Below, piece by piece: positions 39,595 through 50,935 of a stretch of 64,000 nt of DNA. The position numbers and the translations under genes are program-made. Below the pieces are notes generated by a model, which worked only from the letters and a program-made list of their open reading frames with translations, searched no databases and was not told the DNA's origin. Source of the DNA: Entamoeba invadens IP1 (taxonomy: Eukaryota; Evosea; Mastigamoebida; Endamoebidae). The stretch covers positions 125,785 to 189,784 of the forward strand of contig NW_004440095.1 of NCBI RefSeq assembly GCF_000330505.1. The letters are read 5' to 3'. The stretch's first letter is position 1. Each line of letters begins with the position of its first letter.

Positions 39595-40252
39595 ACTGTT
39601 TGGCTAATTCAATTTTAAATTTTAGTTCTGATTTTAATACTTGTTACTATATTTTATACTATTTAAAACTGTTATAATTTAAAAAAAATTGGCAATTTAT
39701 TGAAGAATTAATAATCATTTAAATAAGTTCAAATATAGTTAATTAAATCAAAAGATGTAACTATACTGTAAATAATTTGTATTATAAATTATAGTTAATA
39801 AAATATATTACAATTGTGGTTGAGTTTATAATTGTTTGTTGTTTCTTTATATAAAAATGAAAACAAAAATAAATAAAAAATTAAGAGTTTTTTAATAAAA
39901 AAATAATAAATAAATCAAAACTGTTATTAAATAAAATCAAACAATTATAAAACATTTTAAAAAGTATTTTATTAATAGATTCATATTTAATTAAACTAAA
40001 TAATTAAATATATTACATTAAATAGTAAAACGAATGAAAATAATTATAGAACAAAAAAAATGGCAAATTCTGCATGTAATTCAACAAATGAAAAAACAAA
40101 CCAAATAAGTCTTTTTTCAAGTACATCATATAAACATCCAAATAATTATAAATTATAATTTAATAAATTAATATATAATAATAAAAAGAAGAAGAGATAA
40201 AGAATCCAGTTCAGTGGCTACTTATTGGAGTAAACTCGAAAAACAGAAGAGA
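39595..40252. other. AT-rich spacer
   Basis: A/T-rich sequence with no exon of coding composition until about 40200. The open frame of the next gene extends back to a GTG at 40214, but without ATG. Confidence 0.55.
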
Positions 40253-41365
40253 ATGCAACGACGAAAGGACGTTGGGATCAACTTCTCAAAGAAACGTCTA
40301 TCATCCGGGAACATGTTGAAGCACATGTTAAAGTATCTTTCTAATCAACAATTTATAACAGGTGATGTGAAGTCCTTTGTGTTTCAAGAAAACGGGTTGA
40401 AGGATGTCTGTGTCTTTTCAATGTTCAGTAATTTACAAGAAATAGATTTGAGCAACAACCAGTTTTGCTCTGTTCCTCGCAACTTAACGACAATCACACA
40501 ACTGAAGAGTCTTAACTTATCGCAGAATAAAATAGTAGATGGCTTAGAATGTCTCAGTTCGTTGGTACAACTTACTTCTTTGGACTTGTCGAACAACTTA
40601 ATTGAAGAGTTTGACTTCACAATGTTTACGCAACTTACGAATGTCAGTTTGTTCTACTCCATCACTTCGTTTTGTCATCGACTGACATAACACGTTTTAA
40701 TATTTAGCTGACACGCAGAAGTGTTCAAAATAGCAAATAACAGGCTGAAACAGTTTGACTATAACACACTCACACCACTCAAGTCGCTCTCGGAGTTTGT
40801 GATAAACACAAATTACATCGACGCGCCAATGTATCGCGATATGACACAATGCCTCCTCTTCCCTTCTCCCTATTTCCAGATTACTCCAAGTCAAGTCAAT
40901 GAAAAAATATATCTCGGGTCTTTGGACTCGACTCGCGAAAGAGATGTTTTACTCGCGCGAAACATCTCGGGCATACTTTCTTTAGGTGTTAAGGCAATCG
41001 TTGTGTCAAAGAAGATCAAAGTCGAATTTATCCCCATCGACGACGACCCCTGTGCATCCATCGACCAGACCTTCCCAAGGTGTTTCAACTTCATTGACGC
41101 AATATTTGAAGACGGAGGAGCTGTGCTTATTCATTGCCACGCAGGGATATCGAGATCAAGCACAGTACTTATTGCGTATTTGATGTTCAAGAACATGTGG
41201 ACGTACAGACAAGCTCTCACTTTTGTCAAGAGCAAACGGCCGATCATCTGCCCAAACTCCGGGTTTGAGAGACAACTTTTGTGTTTAGAGAATAAGATGT
41301 TTAATGTGAAGAACGAAGAAGACTCCGATGAGGATACGACTGAGTCTTCTTCAAAAGAAGAGTAA
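40253..41365 (+). CDS. Leucine-rich repeat / dual-specificity phosphatase fusion
   Basis: 346 residues from exons 40253-40646 and 40719-41365. The 72-nt intron has donor GTTTGTT and acceptor CAG and splits a codon. Residues about 45-150 hold LRRs of the LxxLxLSxN type (LQEIDLSNNQF, LKSLNLSQNKI, LTSLDLSNNLIEE); the splice continues the solenoid with VFKIANNRL. A DSP domain follows (about 190-320). It has the substrate-loop Asp in FIPIDDDP, the catalytic signature HCHAGISRSS and the following AYLM helix. An acidic Ser-rich tail ends the protein. The LRR-DSP combination is known in Entamoeba and a few other protists. It should dephosphorylate phosphoproteins or perhaps lipids, with the LRR choosing the target. 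The frame is open to a GTG at 40214; ATG is 40253, and an upstream exon is possible. Confidence 0.87.
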
Positions 41366-42408
41366 TCTTCTGATACTCGACGTATCTTCAAAGTATAAAA
41401 TACTATTTTGTATGTATTTAATCAACAGAACTCATTAATTTTTGTTTTCGATTGGGAATTTTTAAATTTTTAGAGAATAGTGTGAATAAGAGCATTTGAA
41501 TGTTTACAATTATGTCTATAATTAAATCAATTTTATTGATTTCTATCATTCACTTGAAATTATTAGGTTTGAATAATTTAAAATGTGTAAGATGAATGTT
41601 GTCATTTTAAATGATCAGTTTATAATAATTGCAAACGGCAAATTTATTATTCAATGATAAATTATCATGTTGAATTTATATTTCAAAATTTTGAATTACG
41701 TACTGCAGACAAAAGAGTGTCTTGATTAACAAGACTCGTCATTTGTCTGATGGATTTTATTACAAAAGTCTCCATTTTCAATAATTTTGCAAATTGGATT
41801 TGAGATGTAATTCTTATTATTGATTAAACAGTGAAAATAAAAGTTTAAAATATAAAGAATGTTAAGAACTTGTGCTGAAATATATAACAACAAATGTAAT
41901 TAAAAAGTAATTGTGTGAGTTTGTAATAAAGATAATATTGTCAATAATTATTATGACATTTTTTGATAACAATAAAAACACAAAAAACATCATTTATTAT
42001 TAAAATCAAAGTAACCAAATTGATATAAACAATGTTTTTTTAAACAATTTAAATTACAATTTAGTAAAAGAAATATGTATTTCATCAATGATTTAGATTT
42101 CTTCGTTTTTTTTTATTTAACGAGACACAAAAAAATAATTATATTTTAGCCATACTCAACAATTATGCGAAATTCAAAACACAAAGATCATAATTGTTTG
42201 TGAATTTAAATAACAAATAAAATGTGTAAATTTAAAAATTATGTATATATTGTTTTATTTCAAATTAGTAGTTATATTTTTACTCTTAAATGAAGATTGA
42301 ACAATATAATTTGAATCAAAGTTAAAAATATTGTGAATTATTTGTTATTAGTAAAAAGTAATTAATTCAAAGTAATTAGTTAGAATATTTAGTGAATAAA
42401 TATGAAAA
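41366..42408. other. AT-rich spacer of 1.0 kb
   Basis: Lies between the convergent LRR-phosphatase and receptor-kinase genes. A/T-rich throughout with no coding composition, inverted terminal repeats or RNA gene recognised. Confidence 0.55.
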
Positions 42409-45400
42409 TTATGAAGATTCACATGTGAATAATAAAGATAAGGTGTCAACAATTTGGTTGATGGACAGTCTGTTGTATTTGTCGGCATCCCAACAAGAAG
42501 TTATAAGGTTGTAGAGTGCATCAGACATCACAGGTTTCTTTTCTAACCTTCTACCATTTATCACAAACTCTGCAATTTTCCAAGGAAAAGGAAACATCGA
42601 CTTGGGGAACACATCTTCCCATCCAAAACATTCATACATGGATATAGCAAACGAATAAATGTCAGAGCTTTTTGTGTATTTTTCTTGTTTGAGTATTTCA
42701 GGTGCCATATACACTGGTGTACCAATACCTTTTGTGAATGTCATGTTAGTTAGAAGTAAGTTAACATTTCTAGCCGAGCCAAAATCAGTCAGTTTGGTAT
42801 TCACATTGTCATTAAAGTCGAGGGAATAAACAAGAAAATTGTCTGGCTTAATGTCTCTGTGTAATATCCCATTTGAATGCAAATAGAGTATTCCTTGAGA
42901 TGTGTCTAACATAAATTTAATGCGTAATTTCATGTCGATTTCTGAATTACTTTTGTTCTTTAATAAGTCTTGTAAACTGCCATATTGAGCAAACTCGGTG
43001 ACCATACTCACCTTGTTTGGTATGAAGACAGCACCATAAAAGTGGACAATGTAGTTACACCTGAATTTGTCTAACATGTTCACTTCACTTGAAAATTCAT
43101 CAAGTTTCGATGATTCGATAGACTCTTTCATCTTTTTGATTGCAACACAATTTCCTCGATACATCCCTTTGTAGACAATACCAAAAGATCCTTCACCAAT
43201 TATCTTCTCTTCAACCAATTCATCATAATCAAGTCGAGTCGATTGTTCAGTGTTTGCATTGATTTTTAAAGAAGAAGTGTGCTGTTCACCACTGATTAAA
43301 TTTAAAGATATAATCACTATATCATCACATAGTTTCATTGTACATCGAGGCTTCAAAAAGATTTCAAATTCACAGGCATACCCATGTTTAAGTGTAACTA
43401 GATTTGGAACAGTACGAATGGTGTATTTGTCACAATTTGTTTTAGTTGTGATTTGCACTTTTAAAAGTCCTTTGCTGTTGTTTCCTACACACAATAATTC
43501 ACGACTCTCTGTGTCAATTGGGATAAGCTGTTCTTCAGTATTAAATGTCAACAACTTTTTGTTTGATTGAATCGTGTTGTCTAAATCATTCATTAAAACA
43601 TTTGAACGAGATATCTTAAATACACACACGCGTTCTTTCTTTTTTCTTTCTTTCCGTTTGGATATAACAATGACTGGTATTAATACAATGAAAAAAGTGA
43701 TGACCAATAAAAGAATAAGTGAGAGTATTGGTACTGAAATAATAACACCATAATTTATCTTCTTAATACATTCCAGTCCATCACTACTCAATTTGTAATC
43801 TTTAGAACATTCATTACAAAGGGAATTGTGCGAGGATACACAATTATCAATTGACATGAAATAAACACATTGTTTGTTGACCAAGACATTGTTTATTTCA
43901 CATTCAAAGCATTCAAATGTCGTGTCACATATAGTGCAATTGACACTACACTTTTCACATAAATTGTCTTTGAGAACAAATCCTTTCTCGCACAAAACAC
44001 AACCATCAGTTGTTGAATTTAAACAATTTAAAAGTTCATCTTGTGGATTGCAATACTTTGTTATGTTGTTTGGTCTTCTGTAATAACTTTCATTACATAT
44101 TAAACAACTCCCTTCATTAGAACATGTGATACACGATACATCACATTTTTCGCATAACTTCCCATTCAAAGACCGATAATACCCTTCTTTGCATTGAACA
44201 CACCCTTCGTATGTTGACATCATAATTTCACAGGTGTTTAAAAGCTCATTCACTTCATAACAATGACCTTTTAAAGTGTAAGAAAAATCGTCACATTTTG
44301 TGCAATATGTTAAATTGGAACAGAACGTACAGGGGTATTCACATGGAAGACACTTTAAATGTGAAAGATAAAATCCATCGTCACAACGAAGACAACCAAG
44401 TCGACTTCTTTCTTGACAATTATCGACAATGGTATCATTATCAATAATTATTTCTTTATTTTCTTCTTCTTTTAATACATTTAAATATGAAATTTGAAGT
44501 TCTGATGATTGATTTTCAGAACCGTTTTTTAGTGAAAAACAAATTCCTTCATTTAAGAAGTAATCTTCCTCGCATTGTATACAAGATGAATTTACTACAC
44601 TCACCTTTTCACAATAAGGAAAAGTATCATTTTTTATTTTACAGCTATCGACGTCTTTATAACAATCATCATCACATGAAAGACATTTTATGTTGAATTC
44701 TTTGCAATTGATATTTTCAATTGAGTTGCATTTACCATTTACTAACAATTTATCTTCACATAAAATACATTCGTCTTTCATTTGGATTTTGCAAAATTCG
44801 GAATTATATACACAACTTCCATTTTCAATATGATATCGTGGCAAACTTTCAACACAAAAACTTCCTTTTAAGGTCATACATTTTTCATCCTTTTTACATG
44901 TTAACTCTTCATTTAAAATAAATCCTGTTTGACATGTTAAGTTATATATAGTGTCATTATAATTGGAACACACTGCGGCTATTCCACAACTCAAACTGTC
45001 TCCATTTAGGCTCATAGATGTGTAAAACCCTTGTTGAGATGAATAACAGAATCCATTATTTGATATATAACAATGTTCATCAGTTATTCCGTATGAGATA
45101 AGATCTTTGTATTGAATGCACACATTTTCTATTTTGCTGTTTGATTGATATTTACAAGTCGAAAAAATTTCACAGTTTCCAGTTGTAGAAATCACTTCAT
45201 TCTTGCAATTTTCACAAGTTGATTTTGAGTAAGATACACACTCTTCTTTGTCTTTTATAATACAACTACCATCATTTTTAATGTAATTGTTGTTACAAGA
45301 ATAACATTCATCATTCACTTGAAATACACATCCATTTTTATTGAAAACACTTTTATTAAATGTATTATCAAAATGACTCTCTTTTGAATAACCAAGAACA

Positions 45401-48396
45401 CACATTTGGTTTGAAATAACGTATGGAGCAAAACACTTTAAACACTTTGGTGAAATCACATTATATTCACATAATTGGCAATTAGGAATAATATCAAAAC
45501 AATTTGAGCAAGTTTTGTCTCCACTTTTCATTGTTCCCATAACACAATTAATGCACATATTTCCAACTGAAATCAATGCTCCAGAACAAGAAAGACATTT
45601 TTTACTCTGAGTGGAACATTTTTCACAATTTTCAATATCAGAGCATTTATTACATTTGTTGTTATCCAAATAAAATCCATCAACACATTCTATACATACT
45701 CGAGACTCTTCTTCTTCGACTTCATTACAAGTGGAACAATTACCATTCAAAGAACACGGTACACAATTTTTGGTTGAATTGATTACAACCTTTTTAAATC
45801 CTGATACGCACTCACTACATTTCCCACTCTCTCTAAAACAATAAATACAACTCGTGTCACACCGTGTACACTTTGAAATACCTCCTAATGAAAAATACAA
45901 ATCATTACATGGTGTACAAGTCCCCAAAGTCGTCAATTCATACCCCTCTCGACATGTTAAACATTTCCCAGAAATATTATCACAAGAAGAACATGTTTGA
46001 TTACAAGAAAGACATGAAAAACTCCCTGTTGCAGTTTGGTATGTCATTGTGGGACATACTTGACAAAGCGAATCAATAGAATAGAACCCATTTTTACATT
46101 TAATACAATTGTTGTTTGAATACAACCCATAACCCATTATACAGCTAATACATTTACCATTTGTGTTATTACACGTTAAACACGTTGAAGAACATTTATT
46201 GCAGCTTGTGGATTTGGTAAGTGAATAATACCCATTTTCACACTCTTCACAGTTGTCATACGATTCAGTTGATTTGGTACCCGCAGGACAAACATCACAA
46301 TTGTTTGTTACTTGATTTGCCTTCGTCCCAGCAGTGCATTGTATACACAAACCATCTTTTAAAATATACCCAGTATAACAAGAATTACAATTCCCATTTG
46401 ATTTGATACAAGTTGAACATAATTCATCACATTTATAACAATTTATTGTTCCGGTACTGTTTGCAAAATAGCCAGTTGCACATGATTTACAAGTTGAACT
46501 CCCCACAACATTTGCATAATATCCAACAGGACATTTTGTACAAACATTTGATTTACTATAATAACCCATAGAACATTGTTTACAACGATTTTGAGAGAGC
46601 CCAAAACCAACTTTACATGTTAGACAATAGCTGGTGGTACTATTACAAGTCAGACATGTATTACAAGTTGTGCAAATAGTCGAATTGGCTTTTGAATAAG
46701 TTGTGATTGGACACGAAATACAAGCAGTGCCATTATAATAATACCCAGCAAGACACGAAACACACTTCCCTAAAGAAACATAAGATCCACTATAACAACT
46801 CGTGCACTGACCAGTTGTGGAACTACATGTTTTACACAGAACATTACACTTTTTACAAGAAGAAGCACCAGCATTCGAGTAAGTTAAAGACGCACATTTT
46901 GAACACGAACTTTTGACTCCTGGTGAGTAATATCCCGCAGGACATTGTGTACATTTTCCATTCGAAAGGAGTCCATATCCACTTGTGCAATTAGTGCAAT
47001 ATCCATTTGTTTTTACACAAGAAAAACATATTTCACTCACACACAAAAGACAAGTCGATGCATTTTTAAGGGAATAATAATTTTCCACACACGAAGTACA
47101 ACTTGACGCTTTTGCAGCAGAAAAAGTACCAGCAGAACACAGAGAACAACTTAATTTATCTGACCCATTTGAATAAGAACCAGCTGAACACGCCAAACAC
47201 GAACCTTGTTTTTCTACTTTATTATAATACCCATTGGGACATAAAGTACAAGACCCGGCTTTGGTTTTAGAATAATACCCCGCTGGACAATTTGAACAAC
47301 TGATTTTGGAGGTTCCATTGGAGTAAGTCCCTGCGCCACATGCCAAACAAGTAGACTGACCAGTTGATGGATTGTAATACCCGTTTTTACATGAGGTACA
47401 AGAAGCTGCACTTGCACTGGAGTAATACCCAGCACTACAATTGGTGCACTTTGATGAATTGGCTTTTGAATATGTCCCAGCAACACATGAAGTGCATGAA
47501 ATCTTTGAATAGCCAGATGAATATTTTCCAGCTGGACAAATCAAACAAGTTGATTGACCAACAGTTGGATTATAAGAACCGTTTGGACACCATGTACAAG
47601 TGCTCGACTTTTTGTCGGAATAGAACCCTGCACTACAATTGGTGCATTCTGATGAATTGGATTTTGAGTAAGTTCCTGCTGTACAAGAAGTACATGCTGT
47701 TTTTGCACTTCCTGAAGAATAAGTACCACCAGGACAATAAAGACACTGATCAGAACCTTTTGATGGGTTATAGGAACCATCGGGACATAACGTGCAAGAA
47801 CTAGAACCAATATTAGAGTAATAACCACTTGTACAATTTGTACAAATTGAAGCACCAGTTTTTGAATAAGTGCCACCTGGACATTTCGTGCATGTCGTTT
47901 TCGAATTTCCATTTGAATAAGTGCCAGCAGTACATCTCGAACAACTACTCTGTCCACTAGAAGAAGAGAAATACCCATTAGAACAAAGAGTGCACGAATA
48001 TGCACCTTCTTTTGAATAATAACCAGCTGGACATTTAGTGCAACTTGATTTTGAAGTTCCATTGGAGTAAGTACCGGCTGAACATGCTGAACAAGAGGAC
48101 TGCCCAATTAACGAATTATAGGATCCGTCTTCACATATAGCACAAGAACTTGAAGCTATATTTGATGAGTAAGTACCTTTGGGACACGCAGTACAAATAG
48201 TTGTCCCACCTGTAGAGTAATAACCAAGTTTACAAGGCAGTGGTGATCCATTTGGACAATAACAACCAAGGGGACATGGCTGGCATCCAGCTTGTTCAAC
48301 TCCAGGGTAAAAATACCCAGGATCACAAGTTATTGAGAGTGTCATTGTTAGTAAAATAAATAAAAGTGTTGTCGAACCACTAATAAAAGCATACAT
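42409..48396 (-). CDS. Transmembrane receptor-like kinase with giant Cys-rich ectodomain
   Basis: 1995 residues, a member of the Entamoeba transmembrane kinase family. A hydrophobic signal sequence (STTLLFILLTMTLSITC) starts at ATG 48396; the frame runs on to a TTG upstream. About 1500 residues of repeats follow. At first these are of the CxxCPxGxYS type (CTSCTAGTYSKSNSS), then furin/CxxC-type (CLTCNSTTSYCLTC, CIKSNGNCNSC). A single helix IISVPILSLILLLVITFFIV (about 1548-1575) is followed by KRKERKKKE. About 150 residues of beta-rich juxtamembrane sequence lead to a kinase domain (about 1725-1990). It has IIGEGSFGIVYKG, VAIKK, HRDIKPDN, DFGSAR and GTPVYMAPE, so it looks active and tyrosine-kinase-like/Ser-Thr in type. 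Ligands are unknown. In Entamoeba these kinases affect growth and phagocytosis (general knowledge). No intron. Confidence 0.93.
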   Translation of the reverse strand: MYAFISGSTTLLFILLTMTLSITCDPGYFYPGVEQAGCQPCPLGCYCPNGSPLPCKLGYYSTGGTTICTACPKGTYSSNIASSSCAICEDGSYNSLIGQSSCSACSAGTYSNGTSKSSCTKCPAGYYSKEGAYSCTLCSNGYFSSSSGQSSCSRCTAGTYSNGNSKTTCTKCPGGTYSKTGASICTNCTSGYYSNIGSSSCTLCPDGSYNPSKGSDQCLYCPGGTYSSGSAKTACTSCTAGTYSKSNSSECTNCSAGFYSDKKSSTCTWCPNGSYNPTVGQSTCLICPAGKYSSGYSKISCTSCVAGTYSKANSSKCTNCSAGYYSSASAASCTSCKNGYYNPSTGQSTCLACGAGTYSNGTSKISCSNCPAGYYSKTKAGSCTLCPNGYYNKVEKQGSCLACSAGSYSNGSDKLSCSLCSAGTFSAAKASSCTSCVENYYSLKNASTCLLCVSEICFSCVKTNGYCTNCTSGYGLLSNGKCTQCPAGYYSPGVKSSCSKCASLTYSNAGASSCKKCNVLCKTCSSTTGQCTSCYSGSYVSLGKCVSCLAGYYYNGTACISCPITTYSKANSTICTTCNTCLTCNSTTSYCLTCKVGFGLSQNRCKQCSMGYYSKSNVCTKCPVGYYANVVGSSTCKSCATGYFANSTGTINCYKCDELCSTCIKSNGNCNSCYTGYILKDGLCIQCTAGTKANQVTNNCDVCPAGTKSTESYDNCEECENGYYSLTKSTSCNKCSSTCLTCNNTNGKCISCIMGYGLYSNNNCIKCKNGFYSIDSLCQVCPTMTYQTATGSFSCLSCNQTCSSCDNISGKCLTCREGYELTTLGTCTPCNDLYFSLGGISKCTRCDTSCIYCFRESGKCSECVSGFKKVVINSTKNCVPCSLNGNCSTCNEVEEEESRVCIECVDGFYLDNNKCNKCSDIENCEKCSTQSKKCLSCSGALISVGNMCINCVMGTMKSGDKTCSNCFDIIPNCQLCEYNVISPKCLKCFAPYVISNQMCVLGYSKESHFDNTFNKSVFNKNGCVFQVNDECYSCNNNYIKNDGSCIIKDKEECVSYSKSTCENCKNEVISTTGNCEIFSTCKYQSNSKIENVCIQYKDLISYGITDEHCYISNNGFCYSSQQGFYTSMSLNGDSLSCGIAAVCSNYNDTIYNLTCQTGFILNEELTCKKDEKCMTLKGSFCVESLPRYHIENGSCVYNSEFCKIQMKDECILCEDKLLVNGKCNSIENINCKEFNIKCLSCDDDCYKDVDSCKIKNDTFPYCEKVSVVNSSCIQCEEDYFLNEGICFSLKNGSENQSSELQISYLNVLKEEENKEIIIDNDTIVDNCQERSRLGCLRCDDGFYLSHLKCLPCEYPCTFCSNLTYCTKCDDFSYTLKGHCYEVNELLNTCEIMMSTYEGCVQCKEGYYRSLNGKLCEKCDVSCITCSNEGSCLICNESYYRRPNNITKYCNPQDELLNCLNSTTDGCVLCEKGFVLKDNLCEKCSVNCTICDTTFECFECEINNVLVNKQCVYFMSIDNCVSSHNSLCNECSKDYKLSSDGLECIKKINYGVIISVPILSLILLLVITFFIVLIPVIVISKRKERKKKERVCVFKISRSNVLMNDLDNTIQSNKKLLTFNTEEQLIPIDTESRELLCVGNNSKGLLKVQITTKTNCDKYTIRTVPNLVTLKHGYACEFEIFLKPRCTMKLCDDIVIISLNLISGEQHTSSLKINANTEQSTRLDYDELVEEKIIGEGSFGIVYKGMYRGNCVAIKKMKESIESSKLDEFSSEVNMLDKFRCNYIVHFYGAVFIPNKVSMVTEFAQYGSLQDLLKNKSNSEIDMKLRIKFMLDTSQGILYLHSNGILHRDIKPDNFLVYSLDFNDNVNTKLTDFGSARNVNLLLTNMTFTKGIGTPVYMAPEILKQEKYTKSSDIYSFAISMYECFGWEDVFPKSMFPFPWKIAEFVINGRRLEKKPVMSDALYNLITSCWDADKYNRLSINQIVDTLSLLFTCESS

Positions 48397-50433
48397 AAGA
48401 TATAAAGTTTTAACAATATTTGCTTTTGTCAATTTATATTATAAACAACAAAAGTTGATTATTTTGAATTGTTTTTATTTTATAAATATACAGAGAATGA
48501 CGTGTGATGAAATTCATAAATTCTAAATCTAACTTGTAGTAAATTCAATTGGAATGTTTTTATATAATCTGTTGAATTGCGTATTTGTTCATTTCTTTTA
48601 ATTATTATTATTTTTAAATAGAAAGTCATAACATCAATCAATTAAAACCGTCAATGTTTACGAATTGAATATTGACGAAAGAAAACAACAAAAGTTTGTT
48701 ATTTTTTAATTATGTTATAATATCACGAACTTATAGTAATATAAGTTCAATATGATTCAAATTACATTTGGAATTTCATTGTATATTTTTCTTTAAATAT
48801 GACAAAATAAAAGTTTAAAATAAAGTTGCGTTTTTTATTTTTAAACAATATTGAATGTATTATTTATATTAGTACTGGAAGCTAAATTATATATTAAAAA
48901 GTTTATAATGTACAAAACTCATAATCTTGAATTGTTCTTCGTTTGTAAATTGATTTTTGAATTTAATTAATTTAAAATTTGAATTGTTTTATTATATTAT
49001 CAAAATTACCATTTAATACTCGATGATTTGTTATTCTTTGTTGTTTTAATGATATATTAAAAACACTATTATACCATTATAATTGGACAAATATTCAAAA
49101 CACTGCCATATATTACAATTTTACTTTAAACAGTGACAAATATTGTAAGTAAAAAAAACGATTTTTATTTTTATTCCAAATTTGTTGGAATAGGTTGAAT
49201 GTTTTTTATTGTATTCGAATAACTCAAATATTTAAATGGTGATAAAATAACAATTTAAACTTACGATTGTAATAATTAATTGAATATTAGTTTGTGTTTA
49301 TAAACATTTTATTTTTCAATTGTTGTGTATCATCAAAGAATGAATATGTCGATTTCAATAAAACTAATATAATTGTTAATCATGTGCGATAATAATAATG
49401 TTAATAAGTTAAGTTGTTTTAGATATTTTCTGAATAATAACATGTAAATAAAATATTTAATATTGTGAGAGAAAATAAAAAGATGCTAGAGAAAGGGATG
49501 CTCGCAACTATTGGTTGTTTTCAATACAAAATAACCAATAAAATAAAAAAACAAAATAAATATATTTTAGATTATCCTACTTCTTGTCAGCATCCCTCTA
49601 TTTCCTCCTACTGTAATTATTTTATAATTGTTGAAATAAAGATGGATGCCACATTTATAACAATTCAAAACGATAAAGATAAACAACAAAAAATGATATT
49701 TTTTTCAAGTCAACAATCAATTATAAACAATATTTTGCAACGAACAATGATATTCTATTTATCTGGAATACAACGAATAACAAACAATGGTTGATTTTTT
49801 TCATTTTAAATGAACATAATTATCAATTATTTCAAAAAATGTGAAAAATAATATTTATTTATTTTGTTGTACTTTGTGTTTTAATCGCTTATCACAAACT
49901 TATTTGTTAATTGTAATTATTTGGGATGATATATAACTTTGATTGTTCAATATATTAAAAACATTAATAAATTCAGTTGAATTATCTCAAATTATTTAGT
50001 TTCAAAGTCATATAATAAAATAAATTTAATATAACTTCTGATTTAATAAAATTAAATGTTATTCAATTGTTATTAAAACAAAACTGATTATAATATAAAT
50101 TTAAAATTTAAAATAAAAAATAAAAATACAACTTTTCAAAATTGAAAAAAATACAATTTATTTATATTATATGTACATAATATATAAACCATATAATCTT
50201 TATAGGTATTGAACTTTAATCAGGAATTTAACATTCTGCGTTTACTAACAATTTTAGTTGTTTTTCTGTTATTAAATATACAAAATACAATGATTATTTA
50301 GTCCAATATTACGGGCTTCAAAGTTTGACGAATCTGCTTTTCAATATTTAAGTTTTGTTTTCAAAAATTCGAATATGTATTAACACTAATATTAAACAGT
50401 TACATTTCTTATAGATTATGTATTAATAAAGCC
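48397..50433. other. Long AT-rich spacer
   Basis: About 2 kb of A/T-rich sequence. A 109-codon frame at 49465-49794 starts with GTG and reads as Lys/Asn/Ile-rich sequence, so I do not accept it. The motif AGGGATGCT appears near 49494 and inverted as AGCATCCCT near 49589, a possible eroded palindrome. Nothing else is recognised. Confidence 0.5.
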
Positions 50434-50664
50434 TTAAAAGAAGTCACCAACTTCACAATTTTCGAATAAAAATTTCTTCAACAAACGAAAAAAAAAATGA
50501 AGAAAGTTCTTTAAAAAAAATTTCAAAAAAAAAGTAATTATTTCTTCTATTGATGTTATAATAATTGTTAAGTAAAATTCTCTTTTGAAATCTTTTCGAT
50601 GTTGAGTCCAAACATCGGGCAATTTGTAGAACTTACAATTGAAAGAATCAAACAAAGACTTCAT
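50434..50664 (-). CDS. Possible small protein, 76 residues, doubtful
   Basis: An ATG-started frame, MKSLFDSFNCKFYKLPDVW, followed by QHRKDFKREFYLTIIITS, then a Phe/Leu/Lys-rich end encoded by A/T homopolymers. The first half has coding-like composition; the second half does not. It could be a decayed or partly spliced exon. The motif CTTCACAATT followed by GAATAAAAATT occurs near 50450 and again near 50790, suggesting local duplication. Confidence 0.25.
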   Translation of the reverse strand: MKSLFDSFNCKFYKLPDVWTQHRKDFKREFYLTIIITSIEEIITFFLKFFLKNFLHFFFRLLKKFLFENCEVGDFF

Positions 50665-50935
50665 TTCTTCCTCCTCTTTTTTTCACCAAATAATTATTAG
50701 ACCATATGAATTTGAAATAATTTGTGAACCATCTTTTGAAGATCGGTCTCCAAAACTTCGTCACCACAAAAACAAATGGTGTAGCCACACTTCACAATTC
50801 TTGAATAAAAATTCGTAAATAATCACCAACGGCGAAAAATGCCGCCACCTTTAAAGTTGATAAACGCCCTTTTGATGTCAAAAAAGGTCGTTTTGTTGGT
50901 ATAAAATAAACTCGAACATCTTCAAAATTCATCCG

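Noticed and set aside
49465..49794. 109-codon frame in the long spacer
   Set aside because: Starts with GTG, dominated by Lys, Asn and Ile, and its base composition equals the spacer.
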